Source of the DNA: Pseudorhodoferax soli
GTDB lineage: Bacteria; Pseudomonadota; Gammaproteobacteria; Burkholderiales; Burkholderiaceae_C
Direction: 5' to 3'
NCBI RefSeq assembly: GCF_003337555.1
Contig: NZ_QPJK01000016.1
Span: 62,001 to 126,000, forward strand
DNA length: 64,000 nucleotides
How positions within the stretch are numbered: the first letter of the stretch is position 1; each line of letters begins with the position of its first letter. The position numbers and the translations under genes are program-made. Shown here one piece after another: positions 14,913 to 24,254 of the stretch. Below the pieces are notes generated by a model. That model did not search any database, was not told the origin of the DNA, and worked only from the letters and a program-made list of their open reading frames with translations.

Positions 14913-16523
14913 ATGGCCGCAAGGATCTGGAGAAATTGGGCCGCGGCCGCCACGCTGGCATGGGCAACCGCCGTCAGCCTTCCGGCCGGCGCCCAGCAGG
15001 AGCCGCCGGGCCGCGCGGCCCGGCTTTCGCAACCCGACGGTGGCGTGCAATGGTCGGGCGCCGATGGCAACTGGCAGGCTGCCGACCCCAATTGGCCGTT
15101 CACCGCCGGCGACAGCATCCGCGTGGCTGCGGGCAGTCGCGCAGAACTGCACGCCGGCGCCCACGCCCTGCGCCTGCAAGGCCCCGCCGAATTGGGCATC
15201 GACGCGCTCGACGACAACGACCTGCGCCTGACGCTGCGCCAGGGCAGCCTCAACCTGCGCGTGCGCGACATGGCGCCCGACGAGCGCATCGAGGTCAACA
15301 CCCAGAACCTGGCCATGCTGGTAGACCGGCCCGGTGAATTCCGCGTCGACCTGGAACCCGGCAGCACACGCGTGCTGGCACGTGCCGGCACCGCCACCCT
15401 GTTTGGCGAGAACGGCGAATCCGCCACGCTCGCCCCCGCCCAGCAGGCGCGCTACGTGGGCCGCAACCTCAGCGCCATCGCCGCCCAGGGCGCGGGCCCG
15501 CGCGATGCGCTGGACCAATGGGCAGCAGACCGCAGCCTGGCCGAAGACCGCTCGCCCAGCGCTCAGCATCTATCGCGCGAAGTGCTGGGCTACCAGGAGC
15601 TCGACGCGCACGGCGAATGGAGCAGTACCATGGAGTACGGCACCGTCTGGTACCCGCGCACAACCATCGCAAACTGGGAGCCCTACCGCCACGGCCAATG
15701 GCGCTGGGTCGACCCCTGGGGCTGGACCTGGTTCGACGATGCGCGCTGGGGCTTCGCACCCTTCCACTATGGTCGCTGGGTGCAGATCGGCCCCCGTTGG
15801 GCCTGGGCGCCCGGCCCGCGCGGGCCGCGGCAGTTCTACGCGCCGGCACTGGTCGGTTTTGCCGGCGCGCCGGCACCGCGACCGCCGAACTTCAACCGGC
15901 ACCGCACGCCGGGCACGGACTGGTTTCCGCTGGCGCCAGGCCAGCCCTGGCGCCCCGGATTCGGCGGCAATCCGCGCGACCCGGGCCGCGGCAACGTGGG
16001 CCTGCCGTTACCAGCGCCCTTGCGCAACACCCAGCGCGAGCGCCCACCGGGACCGAGCATCGCCACGCCAGCGCCCGGCTTCCAGGGCGGGCGCGCCGAC
16101 CAAGAGCGCCGCGACCGCTGGCAGCGCGACCAGGAGTGGCAGCAGCAACGGCGCCAGCAGCAGCAGCAGCAGGACCAGAACCGCAACGAGATGCACCAGC
16201 GCCACAATCAGGTCCGCCAGGAGCAACTGCAGCGCCAGGACCAGATGCAACAGCAGCAACGCGCGCTGCAGGAGCAGCAGATGCGCCAGATGCAGCAACT
16301 GCGTCAGCAACAGGACCAGCAACAGCGTCAGTTGCAGGAGCCGCAACGCCAGCAGGAGCGCTTCATGCGTGATCAACGCGACCAGCGCGATCAACGCGAT
16401 CATTCGGAGCGCCGCGAACAGCGCGAGCAACGCCAGGACCGCCCACAGCCGCCGCGTGCCGCGCCGCCACAAGACCTCCGCCAACCCGGCGAGCGCGGCG
16501 GCCGCTTCGGCAACCGCGATTAG
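14913..16523 (+). CDS. FecR/DUF6600-type exported protein with a Gln/Arg-rich C-terminal region
   Basis: The 536-aa product begins with a signal peptide (residues 1-27, cleaved near AGA-Q). Residues about 35-185 look like a FecR-type beta domain (FTAGDSIRVAAGSRAELHAG, ILRV-type repeats). Residues about 215-330 form the Trp-rich DUF6600 region (GQWRWVDPWGWTWFDDARWGF). From about 390 to 510 it is extremely rich in Gln and Arg, probably coiled coil or disordered, and ends in RDQ repeats. AAAGGAGG precedes the start. Related proteins are predicted periplasmic or envelope proteins of unknown function. No sigma factor or TonB receptor gene is next to it, so classical FecR anti-sigma function is unlikely. 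Confidence 0.8.
   Translation: MAARIWRNWAAAATLAWATAVSLPAGAQQEPPGRAARLSQPDGGVQWSGADGNWQAADPNWPFTAGDSIRVAAGSRAELHAGAHALRLQGPAELGIDALDDNDLRLTLRQGSLNLRVRDMAPDERIEVNTQNLAMLVDRPGEFRVDLEPGSTRVLARAGTATLFGENGESATLAPAQQARYVGRNLSAIAAQGAGPRDALDQWAADRSLAEDRSPSAQHLSREVLGYQELDAHGEWSSTMEYGTVWYPRTTIANWEPYRHGQWRWVDPWGWTWFDDARWGFAPFHYGRWVQIGPRWAWAPGPRGPRQFYAPALVGFAGAPAPRPPNFNRHRTPGTDWFPLAPGQPWRPGFGGNPRDPGRGNVGLPLPAPLRNTQRERPPGPSIATPAPGFQGGRADQERRDRWQRDQEWQQQRRQQQQQQDQNRNEMHQRHNQVRQEQLQRQDQMQQQQRALQEQQMRQMQQLRQQQDQQQRQLQEPQRQQERFMRDQRDQRDQRDHSERREQREQRQDRPQPPRAAPPQDLRQPGERGGRFGNRD
16368..16403 (+). repeat. Four tandem 9-bp units encoding RDQ/RDH
   Basis: Inside the DUF6600 gene, four 9-base units of the type CGC-GAT-CAA encode RDQ-RDQ-RDQ-RDH. 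It could vary in number between strains by slippage. CAG-rich stretches upstream (around 16156-16176) encode poly-Gln. Confidence 0.8.
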
Positions 16524-17890
16524 CTGCCGGCCACCTTCATGCGCTCGACCAGCACCGAGCCAACCGTCTTGGCGCCGTAGTTGTAGGCATCTGCGCCCAG
16601 GGCGACGATGCCCTGGAACATGTCCTTGAGGTTGCCAGCGATGGTGATTTCCTCAACCGGATGGACGATCTGGCCGTTCTCGACCCAGAAGCCGCTGGCG
16701 CCACGCGAGTAATCGCCCGTCACGTAGTTCACGCCCTGGCCCATCAGCTCGGTCACGAACAGGCCGCGGCCCAGCTTGCGCAGCATGGCATCGAGGTCGT
16801 CGCCGGGCTGGGTCAGGCGTGATTGCAGCACCAGGTTGTGCGAGCCGCCGGCATTGCCGGTGGTGCGCATGCCCAGCTTGCGGGCCGAGTAGGTCGACAG
16901 GAAATAGCCCTGCACGCGACCGGCGTCCACGACCTTGCGTGCGGCCACGCGCACGCCCTCTTCGTCGAACGGCGAACTGCCCTTGCCACGCAACACGAAC
17001 GGATCTTCGAGCAGGTCGATGTGCTCGGGGAACACCGCTTTGCCCAGTGCATCGAGCAGGAAACTGCTGCGCCGGTACAACGCGCCGCCGCTGACCGCCT
17101 GCACGAAGCCGCCGACCAGCCCGGCCGCCAACGGCGACTCGAACAGCACAGGGCATTCCAGCGTCTTGATCTTGCGTCCCTTCAGACGCGACAGCGCGCG
17201 CTCAGCGGCGTAGCGCCCCACGGCCTCGGGCGAGGCCAGCGCGTCTGCATTGCGCATCGAGCTGTACCAGGCGTCGCGCTGCATCTGTGCGCCGCGGCCC
17301 GCGATCGGTGCAACCGAAAGCGAATGGCGCGAACTCGCGTAGCCGCCGCGAAAGCCAGAGCTGTGCCCGGTGAAAAAGTGCGATTGCTGGGCCGAGACGC
17401 CTGCGCCCTCGCTGTTGGTGATGCGCTTGTCGGTAGCGAAAGCCGCCGCTTCGCAGCGCAGCGCCAGCGTGGCCGCGCCTTCGGAGTCGATGTCCCAGGG
17501 ATGGAACAGATCCAGATCGGGCTGCTCGGTCGCCATGTCCTGCGCGTCGGGCAGCCCGGCTGCCGGATCCTCGGCCGTGAAGCGCGCGATGTCGAACGCC
17601 GCCTGAACGGTCTGGCGGATCGCCGCGGGTGAGAAATCGGAGGTGCTGGCATTGCCGCGGCGCTTGCCGGCATAGACCGTCACGCCCAGCGATTTGTCGC
17701 GGTTGCGCTCCACGTTCTCCAGCTCGCCCTTGCGCACCGAGACCGAGAGGCCGCAGCCCTCGGAGGCCTCGGCCCCCGCATCGGTGGCGCCGATCTTCTT
17801 GGCATGGGCCAGGGCCTGCTCCACGAGTTCCTGGAAGAACGTACGGCTGTAGCTGAAGCCGGCCGCGGCTGCTTGGGGAGATGCATTCAT
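16520..17890 (-). CDS. pmbA: Metalloprotease-related protein PmbA (TldE)
   Basis: The 456-aa product matches PmbA/TldE, which with TldD forms a heterodimeric zinc protease that matures microcin B17 and degrades CcdA. Length is close to E. coli PmbA (450). Typical segments are SVRKGELENVERNRDKSLGVTVY, FFTGHSSGFRGGY and the C-terminal GNLKDMFQGIVALG. PmbA itself lacks the zinc ligands carried by TldD; tldD is not in the window. The ATG at 17890 was chosen because it begins the family's N-terminus (MNASPQAAA...). It is divergent from darP. Confidence 0.94.
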   Translation of the reverse strand: MNASPQAAAAGFSYSRTFFQELVEQALAHAKKIGATDAGAEASEGCGLSVSVRKGELENVERNRDKSLGVTVYAGKRRGNASTSDFSPAAIRQTVQAAFDIARFTAEDPAAGLPDAQDMATEQPDLDLFHPWDIDSEGAATLALRCEAAAFATDKRITNSEGAGVSAQQSHFFTGHSSGFRGGYASSRHSLSVAPIAGRGAQMQRDAWYSSMRNADALASPEAVGRYAAERALSRLKGRKIKTLECPVLFESPLAAGLVGGFVQAVSGGALYRRSSFLLDALGKAVFPEHIDLLEDPFVLRGKGSSPFDEEGVRVAARKVVDAGRVQGYFLSTYSARKLGMRTTGNAGGSHNLVLQSRLTQPGDDLDAMLRKLGRGLFVTELMGQGVNYVTGDYSRGASGFWVENGQIVHPVEEITIAGNLKDMFQGIVALGADAYNYGAKTVGSVLVERMKVAGS

Positions 17891-17976
17891 GTTGCCGGCT
17901 ATGATACCGGCCGCACCGGCCTCGCCCGGCCGCCTGGGCATTGTCCAAGCCCTCACCCTTCCCCACCGTTTTCCCG

Positions 17977-18618
17977 ATGTCGCGCAAACCCAAAAAAGGC
18001 TATTTCGTGCGGGGCCAGTTCGTCGCCGAAGGCAGCGAACTCGACCTCGAGCTCAAGGCCGAGCTCAAAGGCACGGACGGCGCCAGCCGCACCGACATGA
18101 AGCGCGAGAGCGATGCACTGCAGGATCTGGGCGAGGAACTGCTGACCTTGCGCGCCGACCGGCTGGCCCAGCTGGGCCTGCCCGACAAGCTGACCGATGC
18201 CCTGGCCGAACTGCGCCGCATCACCAATTTCGAGGGCCGGCGCCGCCAGGCGCAGTTCGTCGGCAAGCTCATGCGCAAGCTCGACGAAGGCGCCGTGGAC
18301 CAAGCCCGCGCTGCGCTGGCCGAGCAGCGCCGCGGCCCGGCGCGCGAGGCAGCCTTGCTGCACCACGCCGAACAATGGCGCACGCTGCTGCTGGAAGGCG
18401 ACGATGCCCTGGCGCGCTGGATGACCCAGTACCCCGAAACCGATGCGCAGCAGCTGCGCTCGCTCGTGCGCCAGGCGCGCAAGGATGCCGTGCCCGAGAA
18501 GCCGGGGCTGGCGCCGCGCCACGGCCGCGCCTACCGCGACATCTTCCAGCTGCTGCGCGCGCAACTGAACGAGCCCGACGAGCCGACCGAGCCAACCGAT
18601 GACGACAACGACCTTTGA
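17977..18618 (+). CDS. darP: Ribosome biogenesis factor DarP/YjgA (DUF615)
   Basis: The 213-aa, highly charged product is a YjgA/DarP protein, which binds late 50S ribosomal precursors and promotes peptidyl-transferase-centre maturation. The start at 17977 gives MSRKPKKGYFVRGQFVAEG; an upstream TTG frame would add 12 residues. Motifs RITNFEGRRRQAQFVGKLMRKLD and the Arg-rich AYRDIFQLLRAQL tail are characteristic. It overlaps mog by 20 nt in another frame, and pmbA is divergent. The darP-pmbA pair is conserved in many proteobacteria. Confidence 0.93.
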   Translation: MSRKPKKGYFVRGQFVAEGSELDLELKAELKGTDGASRTDMKRESDALQDLGEELLTLRADRLAQLGLPDKLTDALAELRRITNFEGRRRQAQFVGKLMRKLDEGAVDQARAALAEQRRGPAREAALLHHAEQWRTLLLEGDDALARWMTQYPETDAQQLRSLVRQARKDAVPEKPGLAPRHGRAYRDIFQLLRAQLNEPDEPTEPTDDDNDL

Positions 18619-19198
18619 ACTTGCGCGCATCGGCCTGGTCTCCATCAGCGACCGCGCCTCGGCCGGGGTCTACGAAGACAAAGGCTTGCCCGCGCTGCGC
18701 GACTGGCTGAGCCGTGCGCTGCGCAACCCGCTCAGCTTCGAGGAGCGCCTGATTCCCGACGAACAGGCCGGCATCAGCGCCACGCTGGTCGAACTCGTCG
18801 ACGCCGGCTGCAATCTGGTGCTCACCACCGGCGGCACCGGCCCCGCACCGCGCGACGTGACGCCAGAAGCCACGCTGGCCGTGGCCGAGAAGGAGTTGCC
18901 GGGCTTTGGCGAACAGATGCGCCAGATCGGCCTGCGCTTCGTGCCCACGTCCATCCTGTCGCGCCAGGTTGCCGTGGTGCGCGGGCGTTGCCTGATCGTG
19001 AACCTGCCGGGCCAGCCCAAGGCCATCCAGGAAACGCTGGAGGGCTTGAAGGACGCGCAGGGCGCACAACTGGTGCCCGGCATCTTCGCAGCCGTGCCCT
19101 ACTGCATCGACCTGATCGGCGGCCCCTATCTGGAATCGAACGACGCCGTCTGCGCCGCCTTCCGTCCCAAGTCGGCACGGCGCCAGCCGGCCGTCTGA
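18599..19198 (+). CDS. mog: Molybdopterin adenylyltransferase
   Basis: The 199-aa product is a MogA-type enzyme that adenylates molybdopterin before molybdenum insertion. It shows VSISDRASAGVYEDKGLPAL and the signature TTGGTGPAPRDVTPEAT, and ends with the family's PYCIDLIGGPYLE segment. It starts inside the last codons of darP (20-nt overlap) and ends 7 nt before the convergent cysE. The cofactor is needed by nitrate reductase NasA and, as precursor, by xanthine dehydrogenase, both encoded in this window. Confidence 0.95.
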   Translation: MTTTTFELARIGLVSISDRASAGVYEDKGLPALRDWLSRALRNPLSFEERLIPDEQAGISATLVELVDAGCNLVLTTGGTGPAPRDVTPEATLAVAEKELPGFGEQMRQIGLRFVPTSILSRQVAVVRGRCLIVNLPGQPKAIQETLEGLKDAQGAQLVPGIFAAVPYCIDLIGGPYLESNDAVCAAFRPKSARRQPAV

Positions 19199-19205
19199 GA
19201 CCGGG

Positions 19206-19982
19206 CTATTTGCCGATCAGCTGCGCGAGCTTTTCGGCTTCGAAGCACTCGGCGCGCGCCGCATCCTGTGGCACGCAGTCGCCCTGCTTCTGCTGGCGTG
19301 ACAGCTGCTCGACGGCTTTCCAGAGCAATGTGATCTGGTGGTCCTGTGCGGCCGTGCTGTCGATCAGGCCGCGCATGGCCTGGCTCAGCGGATCGTCCTC
19401 GGGCGTGACGCCGTAGGCCGAAAAGCGCGGTGTAGACATCGCGGCATCGCCCGTGTTCTCGCCCTTGGGCATGATGATGCGCGCCGGAATGCCCACGGCC
19501 GTGGCGCCGGCCGGCACGGGCTTGATGACCACGGCATTCGAGCCGATCTTGGCGCCATCGCCCACAACGAAGCCGCCCAACACCTTGGCGCCCGCGCTGA
19601 CCACCACGTCGCGGCCCAGCGTGGGGTGGCGTTTGGTGCCCTTGTAGAGCGAGGTGCCGCCCAGGGTCACGCCCTGGTAGATCGTGCAGCCGTCGCCGAT
19701 CTCGGCCGTCTCGCCGACCACCACGCCCATGGCATGGTCGAAGAACACGCGCTCGCCCACTTTGGCCCCCGGATGGATCTCGATGCCGGTGAGCCAGCGC
19801 GACAGCTGCGAGGTGGCCCGGCCCAACCACTTGAAGCCATGGTTCCAGAACCAGTGCGCGCGCCGGTGCAGGATCAGCGCGTGGATGCCCGGGTAACAGG
19901 TCAACACCTCCCAGCCACTGCGCGCAGCGGGGTCGCGCTCGAGGATGCAACGGATGTCTGTGCGCAGGCGGGCGAAAAACAT
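19206..19982 (-). CDS. cysE: Serine O-acetyltransferase
   Basis: The 258-aa product makes O-acetylserine from serine and acetyl-CoA, the precursor of cysteine. It has the N-terminal helical domain ([27 protein letters not shown]) and the left-handed beta-helix hexapeptide repeats, with catalytic [15 protein letters not shown] and the [16 protein letters not shown] loop. It is transcribed behind trmJ with a 9-nt gap, so they likely share a transcript. Confidence 0.96.
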   Translation of the reverse strand: MFFARLRTDIRCILERDPAARSGWEVLTCYPGIHALILHRRAHWFWNHGFKWLGRATSQLSRWLTGIEIHPGAKVGERVFFDHAMGVVVGETAEIGDGCTIYQGVTLGGTSLYKGTKRHPTLGRDVVVSAGAKVLGGFVVGDGAKIGSNAVVIKPVPAGATAVGIPARIIMPKGENTGDAAMSTPRFSAYGVTPEDDPLSQAMRGLIDSTAAQDHQITLLWKAVEQLSRQQKQGDCVPQDAARAECFEAEKLAQLIGK

Positions 19983-19991
19983 CGGGCGAGT

Positions 19992-20729
19992 CTAGCGATT
20001 TGCCCGTTCCGCTGCTTTCAGCATGGCCTTGGCGACGCCGCGCAGGATGTGGATTTCCTCCTGGCTGGGCTGGGCGCGGTTGAACAGCTGGTTCAGCCGC
20101 GGCATGAGCTTCTTGGGCGCCTCAGGATCCAGGTAGTCGAGCGCGACCAGGGCCTCGCGCCAATGCTCCAGCATGCCGTTCAGATGGCGCGCATCGGCTG
20201 GCTGGTGCTCGGCCGTGCTGGACTGCACCGCGTAGCCACCCAGCGCCTGGCGCCATTCGTAGGCCACGACCTGGATCGCCGCACCCAGGTTCAGCGAGCC
20301 GAAGGACGGATTGGCCGGGATGCTCATGGCGACGTGGCAGCGGTAGACGTCCTCGTTGGCCATGCCGAAGCGCTCGGAGCCGAACAGGAAGGCCACACCG
20401 CCGGGCCGCAGCGCATCGGGCGCCAGCAAGGCCTCGAAGTGCGGCCGCGGCGCGCGCGTGGGCGGACCGAAGTCGCGCGGTGTCATGGCCGTGGCGCACA
20501 AATGGTCCATGCCGTCCAGCGCCTCGTCCAGCGTTTCGACGATGCGTGCCTTCTCCAGCACATCCAAGGCGCCACTCGCGCGCTGGATGGTTTCCTGGCG
20601 CCGCAGCACGTTGGGCCAGCGCGGCGCGACCAGCACCAGGTCGTCGAAACCCATGACCTTCATGGCGCGCGCGGCGGCACCCACGTTGCCGGCATGGCTG
20701 GTGCGGATCAGGACAAAACGGGTGCGCAT
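19992..20729 (-). CDS. trmJ: tRNA (cytidine/uridine-2'-O-)-methyltransferase TrmJ
   Basis: The 245-aa product is a SPOUT RNA methyltransferase that 2'-O-methylates position 32 of tRNAs. The N-terminus FVLIRTSHAGNVGAAARAMKVMGF is typical of TrmJ, and the knot motif appears as VAFLFGSERFGMANED followed by SIPANPSFGSLNLGAAIQVVAYE. It is divergent from suhB across 87 nt. The trmJ-cysE and suhB arrangement is widespread in beta- and gammaproteobacteria. Confidence 0.95.
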   Translation of the reverse strand: MRTRFVLIRTSHAGNVGAAARAMKVMGFDDLVLVAPRWPNVLRRQETIQRASGALDVLEKARIVETLDEALDGMDHLCATAMTPRDFGPPTRAPRPHFEALLAPDALRPGGVAFLFGSERFGMANEDVYRCHVAMSIPANPSFGSLNLGAAIQVVAYEWRQALGGYAVQSSTAEHQPADARHLNGMLEHWREALVALDYLDPEAPKKLMPRLNQLFNRAQPSQEEIHILRGVAKAMLKAAERANR

Positions 20730-20816
20730 GGCGTAAATGGCTGGAGCATCGGTAAAATCCCGCGATTCTCGCCGGCCTGATCGCAGACCGCCCCGCTTCG
20801 CTCCTCTTCACAAACC

Positions 20817-21740
20817 ATGTCGTTCAACCAGCACCCCATGCTCAATGTGGCCGTCAAGGCCGCTCGCGCCGCCGGCGCCATCATCAACCGCGCCGCACTC
20901 GACGTCGAGGCCGTGCGGATCTCGCAAAAGCAGGTGAACGACTTCGTGACGGAGGTCGACCAGGCGAGCGAGGCCATCATCATCCAGACGCTGCTGGAGG
21001 CCTACCCGGGCCACGGCATCCTGGCCGAGGAATCGGGCTCCGAGCATGGCGCCAAGGATTCCGAGTTCGTCTGGATCATCGATCCGCTGGACGGCACCAC
21101 CAACTTCATCCACGGCTTCCCGTTCTACTGCGTGAGCATCGCGCTGGCCGTCAAGGGCCGCATCGAGCAGGCCGTGGTCTACGACCCCACGCGCAACGAC
21201 CTGTTCACGGCCACGCGCGGCCGCGGCGCCTACCTGAACGATCGCCGCCTGCGCGTCTCGCGCCGCGTGCGCCTGGGCGAGTGCCTGATCTCCACGGGCT
21301 TCCCGTTCCGCCCGGGCGACAACTTCAAGGAATACATGTCCATGATGGGCGACGTGATGCAGCGCACGGCCGGCATTCGCCGTCCTGGCGCCGCCGCGCT
21401 GGACCTGGCCTATGTCGCGGCGGGCTACACCGACGGTTTCTTCGAGAAGGGCCTGTCGCCCTGGGACGCAGCCGCGGGCTCGCTGCTCGTGACCGAGGCC
21501 GGCGGCCTGATCGGCAACCTGTCGGGTGAGGCCGATTTCCTGGACCAGAAGGAATGCCTGGCCGCCAACCCCAAGATCTACGGCCTGTTGATCGGCCTGG
21601 TGGGCAAGTACAGCAAGTTCGCGACCGCTGGCGAGAAGGCCGGCGTGCGCCAGAAGCTCACGCTGTCGGACAGCGCGCCAGCCGATGACAAGGCCGGCAT
21701 GACGGACGGCGAAGCCGCCGACGACAAGGGCGAAGCCTAA
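20817..21740 (+). CDS. suhB: Inositol-1-monophosphatase / Nus-associated factor SuhB
   Basis: The 307-aa product has the lithium-sensitive phosphatase motifs: E-E in [26 protein letters not shown] and [17 protein letters not shown]. SuhB dephosphorylates inositol phosphates in vitro and takes part in rRNA antitermination complexes. The protein is about 40 residues longer than E. coli SuhB (267), due to an acidic Asp/Ala/Gly-rich tail after residue about 280 ([19 protein letters not shown]) that looks disordered. A TAAAAT box lies at 20753. The gene converges on the HD-GYP gene with a 14-nt gap. Confidence 0.95.
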   Translation: MSFNQHPMLNVAVKAARAAGAIINRAALDVEAVRISQKQVNDFVTEVDQASEAIIIQTLLEAYPGHGILAEESGSEHGAKDSEFVWIIDPLDGTTNFIHGFPFYCVSIALAVKGRIEQAVVYDPTRNDLFTATRGRGAYLNDRRLRVSRRVRLGECLISTGFPFRPGDNFKEYMSMMGDVMQRTAGIRRPGAAALDLAYVAAGYTDGFFEKGLSPWDAAAGSLLVTEAGGLIGNLSGEADFLDQKECLAANPKIYGLLIGLVGKYSKFATAGEKAGVRQKLTLSDSAPADDKAGMTDGEAADDKGEA

Positions 21741-21754
21741 GCCCCGCCCTGCCG

Positions 21755-22861
21755 TCAGTTGTCGTCGCGGTGCGTGGCGGCGATCTGGCGGAAATCCTCG
21801 GCCACGGCCAGGAAGGCGTCGACCACGTCCGGGTCGAAGTGCTTGCCGCGGCCTTCGACCACGATGCGCACCGCCTCCTCGTGCGGGAAGGCCGGCTTGT
21901 AGACGCGCTTGCTGATCAGCGCGTCGTACACGTCGGCCAGCGCCATGAGCCGGGCCGACAGCGGGATCGCTTCGCCCGCCAGCGCCTGCGGGTAGCCCGA
22001 GCCGTCCCACTTCTCCTGGTGCGACAGCGCGATCTCCTTGGCCAGCGAGAGGAAGTCCACCTTCATGCCCAGGCGCTGCTCGGCCTCCGAGATCGCAGCA
22101 TGGCCCAGCGTGGTGTGGGTCTTCATGACCTCGAACTCCTCGGGCGTGAGCTTGCCCGGCTTGAGCAGGATCTCGTCCGGGATGCCGACCTTGCCGATGT
22201 CGTGCAGCGGCGCGGACTTGTACAGCAGCTCGATGGTGCGCTCGGTCAGGTCGCCCGAGAAGCGCGGGTGGTCCTTCAGTTGCTCGGCCAGCCGGCGCAC
22301 GTACAGCTGGGTGCGCCGGATGTGCGCGCCGGTCTCGTTGTCGCGCGTTTCCGCCAGCGAGGCCATGGCCATGATGGTTACGTCCTGGATGGCCTGCACC
22401 TCGGCCGTGCGCTTGGCCACCTCGGCCTGCAGGTAGGCGCTCTTGTCGCGCAGGAAGTCCGCGTGCGCCTTCAGCGTCAGGTGGGCATGCACGCGCGCCA
22501 GCACGATGGGCGGACTGATGGGCTTGGTGATGTAGTCGGCCGCGCCGAGCTCCAGCCCGCGGGTCTCGTCCTCCACCTCTGAACGCGCGGTCAGGAAGAT
22601 CACCGGGATGTCGCGCGTGCGTGGCTCGGCCTTGAGCCGCGCGCAGACCTCGTAGCCGTCGATGTCCGGCATCATGATGTCCAACAGGATCAGGTCGGGC
22701 GGCGGGTCGGAGTTGGCGATGCGCAGGCCGCGCTCGCCATGGTTGGCCACCTTGACCTTGTACAGATCCTTGAGCAGCGCGCTCATGAGCGACAGGTTGT
22801 CCGGCGTGTCGTCCACCACCAGCACGGTGGGCTTGGTCAGCCCGGGAGAAGCAGCATCCAT
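21755..22861 (-). CDS. HD-GYP response regulator (RpfG-type cyclic-di-GMP phosphodiesterase)
   Basis: The 368-aa product has an N-terminal receiver domain (acidic VVDDTP, phosphorylation site D61, K at TKP) and, after a short coiled-coil linker, an HD-GYP domain. The metal dyad is H220-D221 in LHDIGKVGIPDE and the GYP loop is HQEKWDGSGYP. Such proteins hydrolyse cyclic di-GMP when phosphorylated. The partner kinase is not adjacent. It lies 18 nt behind the glycerate kinase gene on the same strand, which could mean shared transcription. Confidence 0.93.
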   Translation of the reverse strand: MDAASPGLTKPTVLVVDDTPDNLSLMSALLKDLYKVKVANHGERGLRIANSDPPPDLILLDIMMPDIDGYEVCARLKAEPRTRDIPVIFLTARSEVEDETRGLELGAADYITKPISPPIVLARVHAHLTLKAHADFLRDKSAYLQAEVAKRTAEVQAIQDVTIMAMASLAETRDNETGAHIRRTQLYVRRLAEQLKDHPRFSGDLTERTIELLYKSAPLHDIGKVGIPDEILLKPGKLTPEEFEVMKTHTTLGHAAISEAEQRLGMKVDFLSLAKEIALSHQEKWDGSGYPQALAGEAIPLSARLMALADVYDALISKRVYKPAFPHEEAVRIVVEGRGKHFDPDVVDAFLAVAEDFRQIAATHRDDN

Positions 22862-22879
22862 GGGTCGTCCAGCAAGCGC

Positions 22880-24214
22880 CTACAGAACCAGCAAGGCGCG
22901 GAAGTCGTTGACATTGGTGTGCGTGGGCCCGGTCACGACCAGGTCGCCCAGCGCGTCGAAGTAGCCGTAGGCGTCGTTGCGGTCCAGGTGGGCCGCCACC
23001 TTGAGGCCGGCGGCCTCGGCCCGCGCCAAGGTGTCGGGCTGCACGCTGGCGCCAGCGTTATCCTCCACGCCGTCGATGCCGTCGGTATCGGCGGCCAGCG
23101 CGTACACGCCGGCCTGGCCTTGCAGGGCCTGGGCCAGGCCCAGGCAGAACTCGCCGGCGCGCCCGCCCCGGCCGCGCGGCGTGCCCTCGGGCTGGCGCCG
23201 CACCGTGACGGTGGTCTCCCCGCCCGACAGGATCACGCAGGGCCGCGCAAAAGGCTGGCCACGCTGGGCCACGGCGCGCGCAAGCGCCGCATGCACCTTG
23301 CCGACCTCGCGCGACTCGCCCTCGATCTCGTCGGACAGGATGTGCGGCGTGATGCCGGCCGCACGTGCGGCGGCCGCCGCGGCCTCCAGCGACTGCTGCG
23401 GCGTGGCGATCATGCGCACGGCGTGGCCTTCGAAGCGCGCGTCGCCGGGTTTGGGGGTTTCGAGTGCACCGGAGCGCAACGCCGCGTCGATCGCCGCAGG
23501 CACAGCGATGCCGTAGCGCGCGAGGATGGCGAGCGCCTCTGCGCAGGTCGTCGTGTCGGGCACGGTCGGGCCGCTGCCGATCACCGAAGGGTCGTCGCCC
23601 GGCACGTCGCTGATGGTCAACGTGAGCACTTGCGCCGGCGCGCAGGCCGCAGCCAGCCGGCCGCCCTTGATGCGCGAAAGGTGCTTGCGCACGCAGTTCA
23701 TCTCGTGGATGCCGGCGCCCGAGGCCAGCAGTTCGCGGTTGATGCGCTGCTTGTCTTCCAGCACCAGCCCGTCGGCCGGCAGGGTCAGCAGCGCAGAGGC
23801 ACCGCCCGACATCAGGCACAGCACGAGGTCGTCCGCCGTGAGGCCTTCGGTCAACGCCAGCATGCGCTGCGCGGCCGCCAGGCCAGCCGCATCCGGCACG
23901 GGATGCGCGGCCTCCACGACCTCGATGCGTTGGGCGAGGCCTGCGGGCCGCGGCGGAACATGGTGGTAACGCGTGACGACCAGGCCTTCCAGGGGGGCGT
24001 CGGCCGGCCACAGCGCTTCCAGGGCCTGCGCCATGGCGCCGCCGGCCTTGCCGGCGCCCAGCACCAGCGTGCGGCCGCGCGGCGGCGCGGGCAGGTGCGC
24101 AGCCATGTTGTGCAACGGCAAGGCGCGCTCCACCGCGGCGCGGTACAGGTGCAGCAGGAAGTCGCGCGGGGCCTGCGCAGGATCGGGGGCGGTGGTGGCG
24201 GTGGTGGCGGTCAT
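22880..24214 (-). CDS. Glycerate 2-kinase (DUF4147/MOFRL family)
   Basis: The 444-aa product belongs to the GckA/TtuD-type glycerate 2-kinases. The N-terminal DUF4147 domain shows VLGAGKAGGAMAQALE, the middle LCLMSGGASALLTLP, and the C-terminal MOFRL domain carries VILSGGETTVTVR and ALAADTDGIDGVEDNAGA. The enzyme makes 2-phosphoglycerate from glycerate. Glycerate arises from glyoxylate, a product of purine and allantoin breakdown, which fits the neighbouring purine genes. Some members have been annotated as hydroxypyruvate reductase (TtuD). It is followed by the HD-GYP gene after 18 nt. Confidence 0.88.
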   Translation of the reverse strand: MTATTATTAPDPAQAPRDFLLHLYRAAVERALPLHNMAAHLPAPPRGRTLVLGAGKAGGAMAQALEALWPADAPLEGLVVTRYHHVPPRPAGLAQRIEVVEAAHPVPDAAGLAAAQRMLALTEGLTADDLVLCLMSGGASALLTLPADGLVLEDKQRINRELLASGAGIHEMNCVRKHLSRIKGGRLAAACAPAQVLTLTISDVPGDDPSVIGSGPTVPDTTTCAEALAILARYGIAVPAAIDAALRSGALETPKPGDARFEGHAVRMIATPQQSLEAAAAAARAAGITPHILSDEIEGESREVGKVHAALARAVAQRGQPFARPCVILSGGETTVTVRRQPEGTPRGRGGRAGEFCLGLAQALQGQAGVYALAADTDGIDGVEDNAGASVQPDTLARAEAAGLKVAAHLDRNDAYGYFDALGDLVVTGPTHTNVNDFRALLVL

Positions 24215-24254
24215 GGGCTGGGGTCTCCGCCGCGCATTGTGCCGCCCCGGCCGG

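Noticed and set aside
16141-16330. CAG-rich tract considered as a microsatellite or CRISPR-like repeat
   Set aside because: It is the coding sequence for the Gln-rich region of the DUF6600 protein, with irregular units and no spacers.
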